A DNA stretch of 42,031 bases from Deltaproteobacteria bacterium. GTDB taxonomy: Bacteria > Desulfobacterota > DSM-4660 > Desulfatiglandales > HGW-15. Shown in pieces: positions 41,958 to 42,031 of the stretch. Both the position numbers and the translations under genes were made by a program. Location: positions 1 through 42,031 of the forward strand of contig JAFDEF010000022.1 of assembly GCA_019310485.1 (NCBI GenBank). Direction: 5' to 3'. Every line of letters begins with the position of its first letter. Within the stretch, counting starts at the first letter, position 1. The notes under the pieces are model-generated. The model did not search any database, was not told the origin of the DNA, and worked only from the letters and a program-made list of their open reading frames with translations.

Positions 41958-42031
41958 AATTCCCGTTTTTATCTTTGGATGTAATCTTTCATACACGTCC
42001 TGTTTTAGTGCTTCTTAGACTTCTTTGATTG
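41909..42031. mobile_element. end of a mobile element (IS21-like), running off the window
   Basis: The CoxE-like frame breaks off around 41909-41912, and the rest of the window shows no VWA sequence. The stretch GTTGGCGACAATTAAAATTCC (41943-41963) has the GGCGACAATTAAAA type repeat that I associate with IS21-family ends, and the insertion begins with TG. No transposase gene is reached before the window ends, so the family is tentative. Confidence 0.42.

Noticed and set aside
1..42031. CRISPR arrays, rRNA genes and complete tRNA genes
   Set aside because: No regularly spaced direct repeats, no rRNA-like stretches and no complete cloverleaf were seen on either strand by eye; a dedicated scan would be more sensitive.

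Overview
This window looks like chromosomal DNA of an anaerobic, sulfate-reducer- or syntroph-like deltaproteobacterium (Desulfobacterota). The support is two complete 2-oxoacid:acceptor oxidoreductases, a molybdenum hydroxylase tied to Nuo-like flavin/iron-sulfur subunits, a corrinoid-type UroD-family protein, an archease/RtcB pair, an HDAC-like deacetylase and REP-like hairpins. The taxon is inferred from gene content, since no rRNA or tRNA is present. Gene functions are assigned from visible motifs and family knowledge, without database searches.

Layout. (1) 1-111 is the 3' end (domains V and VI) of a group II intron. (2) 196-2255 pairs a protein resembling the LynF/TruF/PatF prenyltransferases of cyanobactin pathways with a geranylgeranyl-reductase-family flavoprotein. 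(3) 2302-5625 is a promoter and a very long tyrosine autokinase (BY-kinase) with a third membrane segment and a SPOR tail. (4) 5758-8969 holds a hot-dog thioesterase, a hypoxanthine phosphoribosyltransferase, a zinc-ribbon/DUF3426 membrane protein and a TrkA-N potassium channel. (5) 9099-11888 is a korDABC-type 2-oxoacid:ferredoxin oxidoreductase, followed by an HDAC-like protein and a convergent acyl-CoA ligase. (6) 14794-18889 holds a nucleotidyltransferase, a REP-like hairpin cluster, a degenerate cobalamin-domain protein, RtcB with archease, and a small Cys-rich protein.

(7) 19189-41957 looks like one catabolic island. A GntR/FadR-type regulator is followed by a four-gene oxidoreductase whose second gene fuses a GltD-like FAD/NAD(P) module to a ferredoxin domain, as in NAD-linked phenylglyoxylate oxidoreductase. 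Next come a lactate/malate-dehydrogenase-family enzyme, a NuoG(N-terminal)-NuoE fusion, a NuoF-like subunit, and a three-subunit molybdenum hydroxylase. Its 2Fe-2S subunit carries a classical C2H2 zinc finger. A Liv-type ABC importer (binding protein, two permeases, two ATPases), an SDR dehydrogenase, a lactate-racemase-family fragment, a metallo-beta-lactamase-fold protein, a UroD-family protein, a MoxR/CoxD-like ATPase and a CoxE-like VWA protein follow. The CoxE-like gene is cut off at its MIDAS motif, apparently by a mobile element running off the window end.

Hypothesis: the island imports a small organic acid, probably aromatic or branched. It is hydroxylated by the molybdenum enzyme, dehydrogenated by the LDH/MDH or SDR enzyme, and the 2-oxo acid is oxidatively decarboxylated to an acyl-CoA. 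Electrons from both the molybdenum enzyme and the oxidoreductase would reach NAD(P) through dedicated flavin modules. The coupling of a xanthine-dehydrogenase-family enzyme to NuoG/E and NuoF modules is the best candidate here for an undescribed system. The substrate cannot be read from the sequence.
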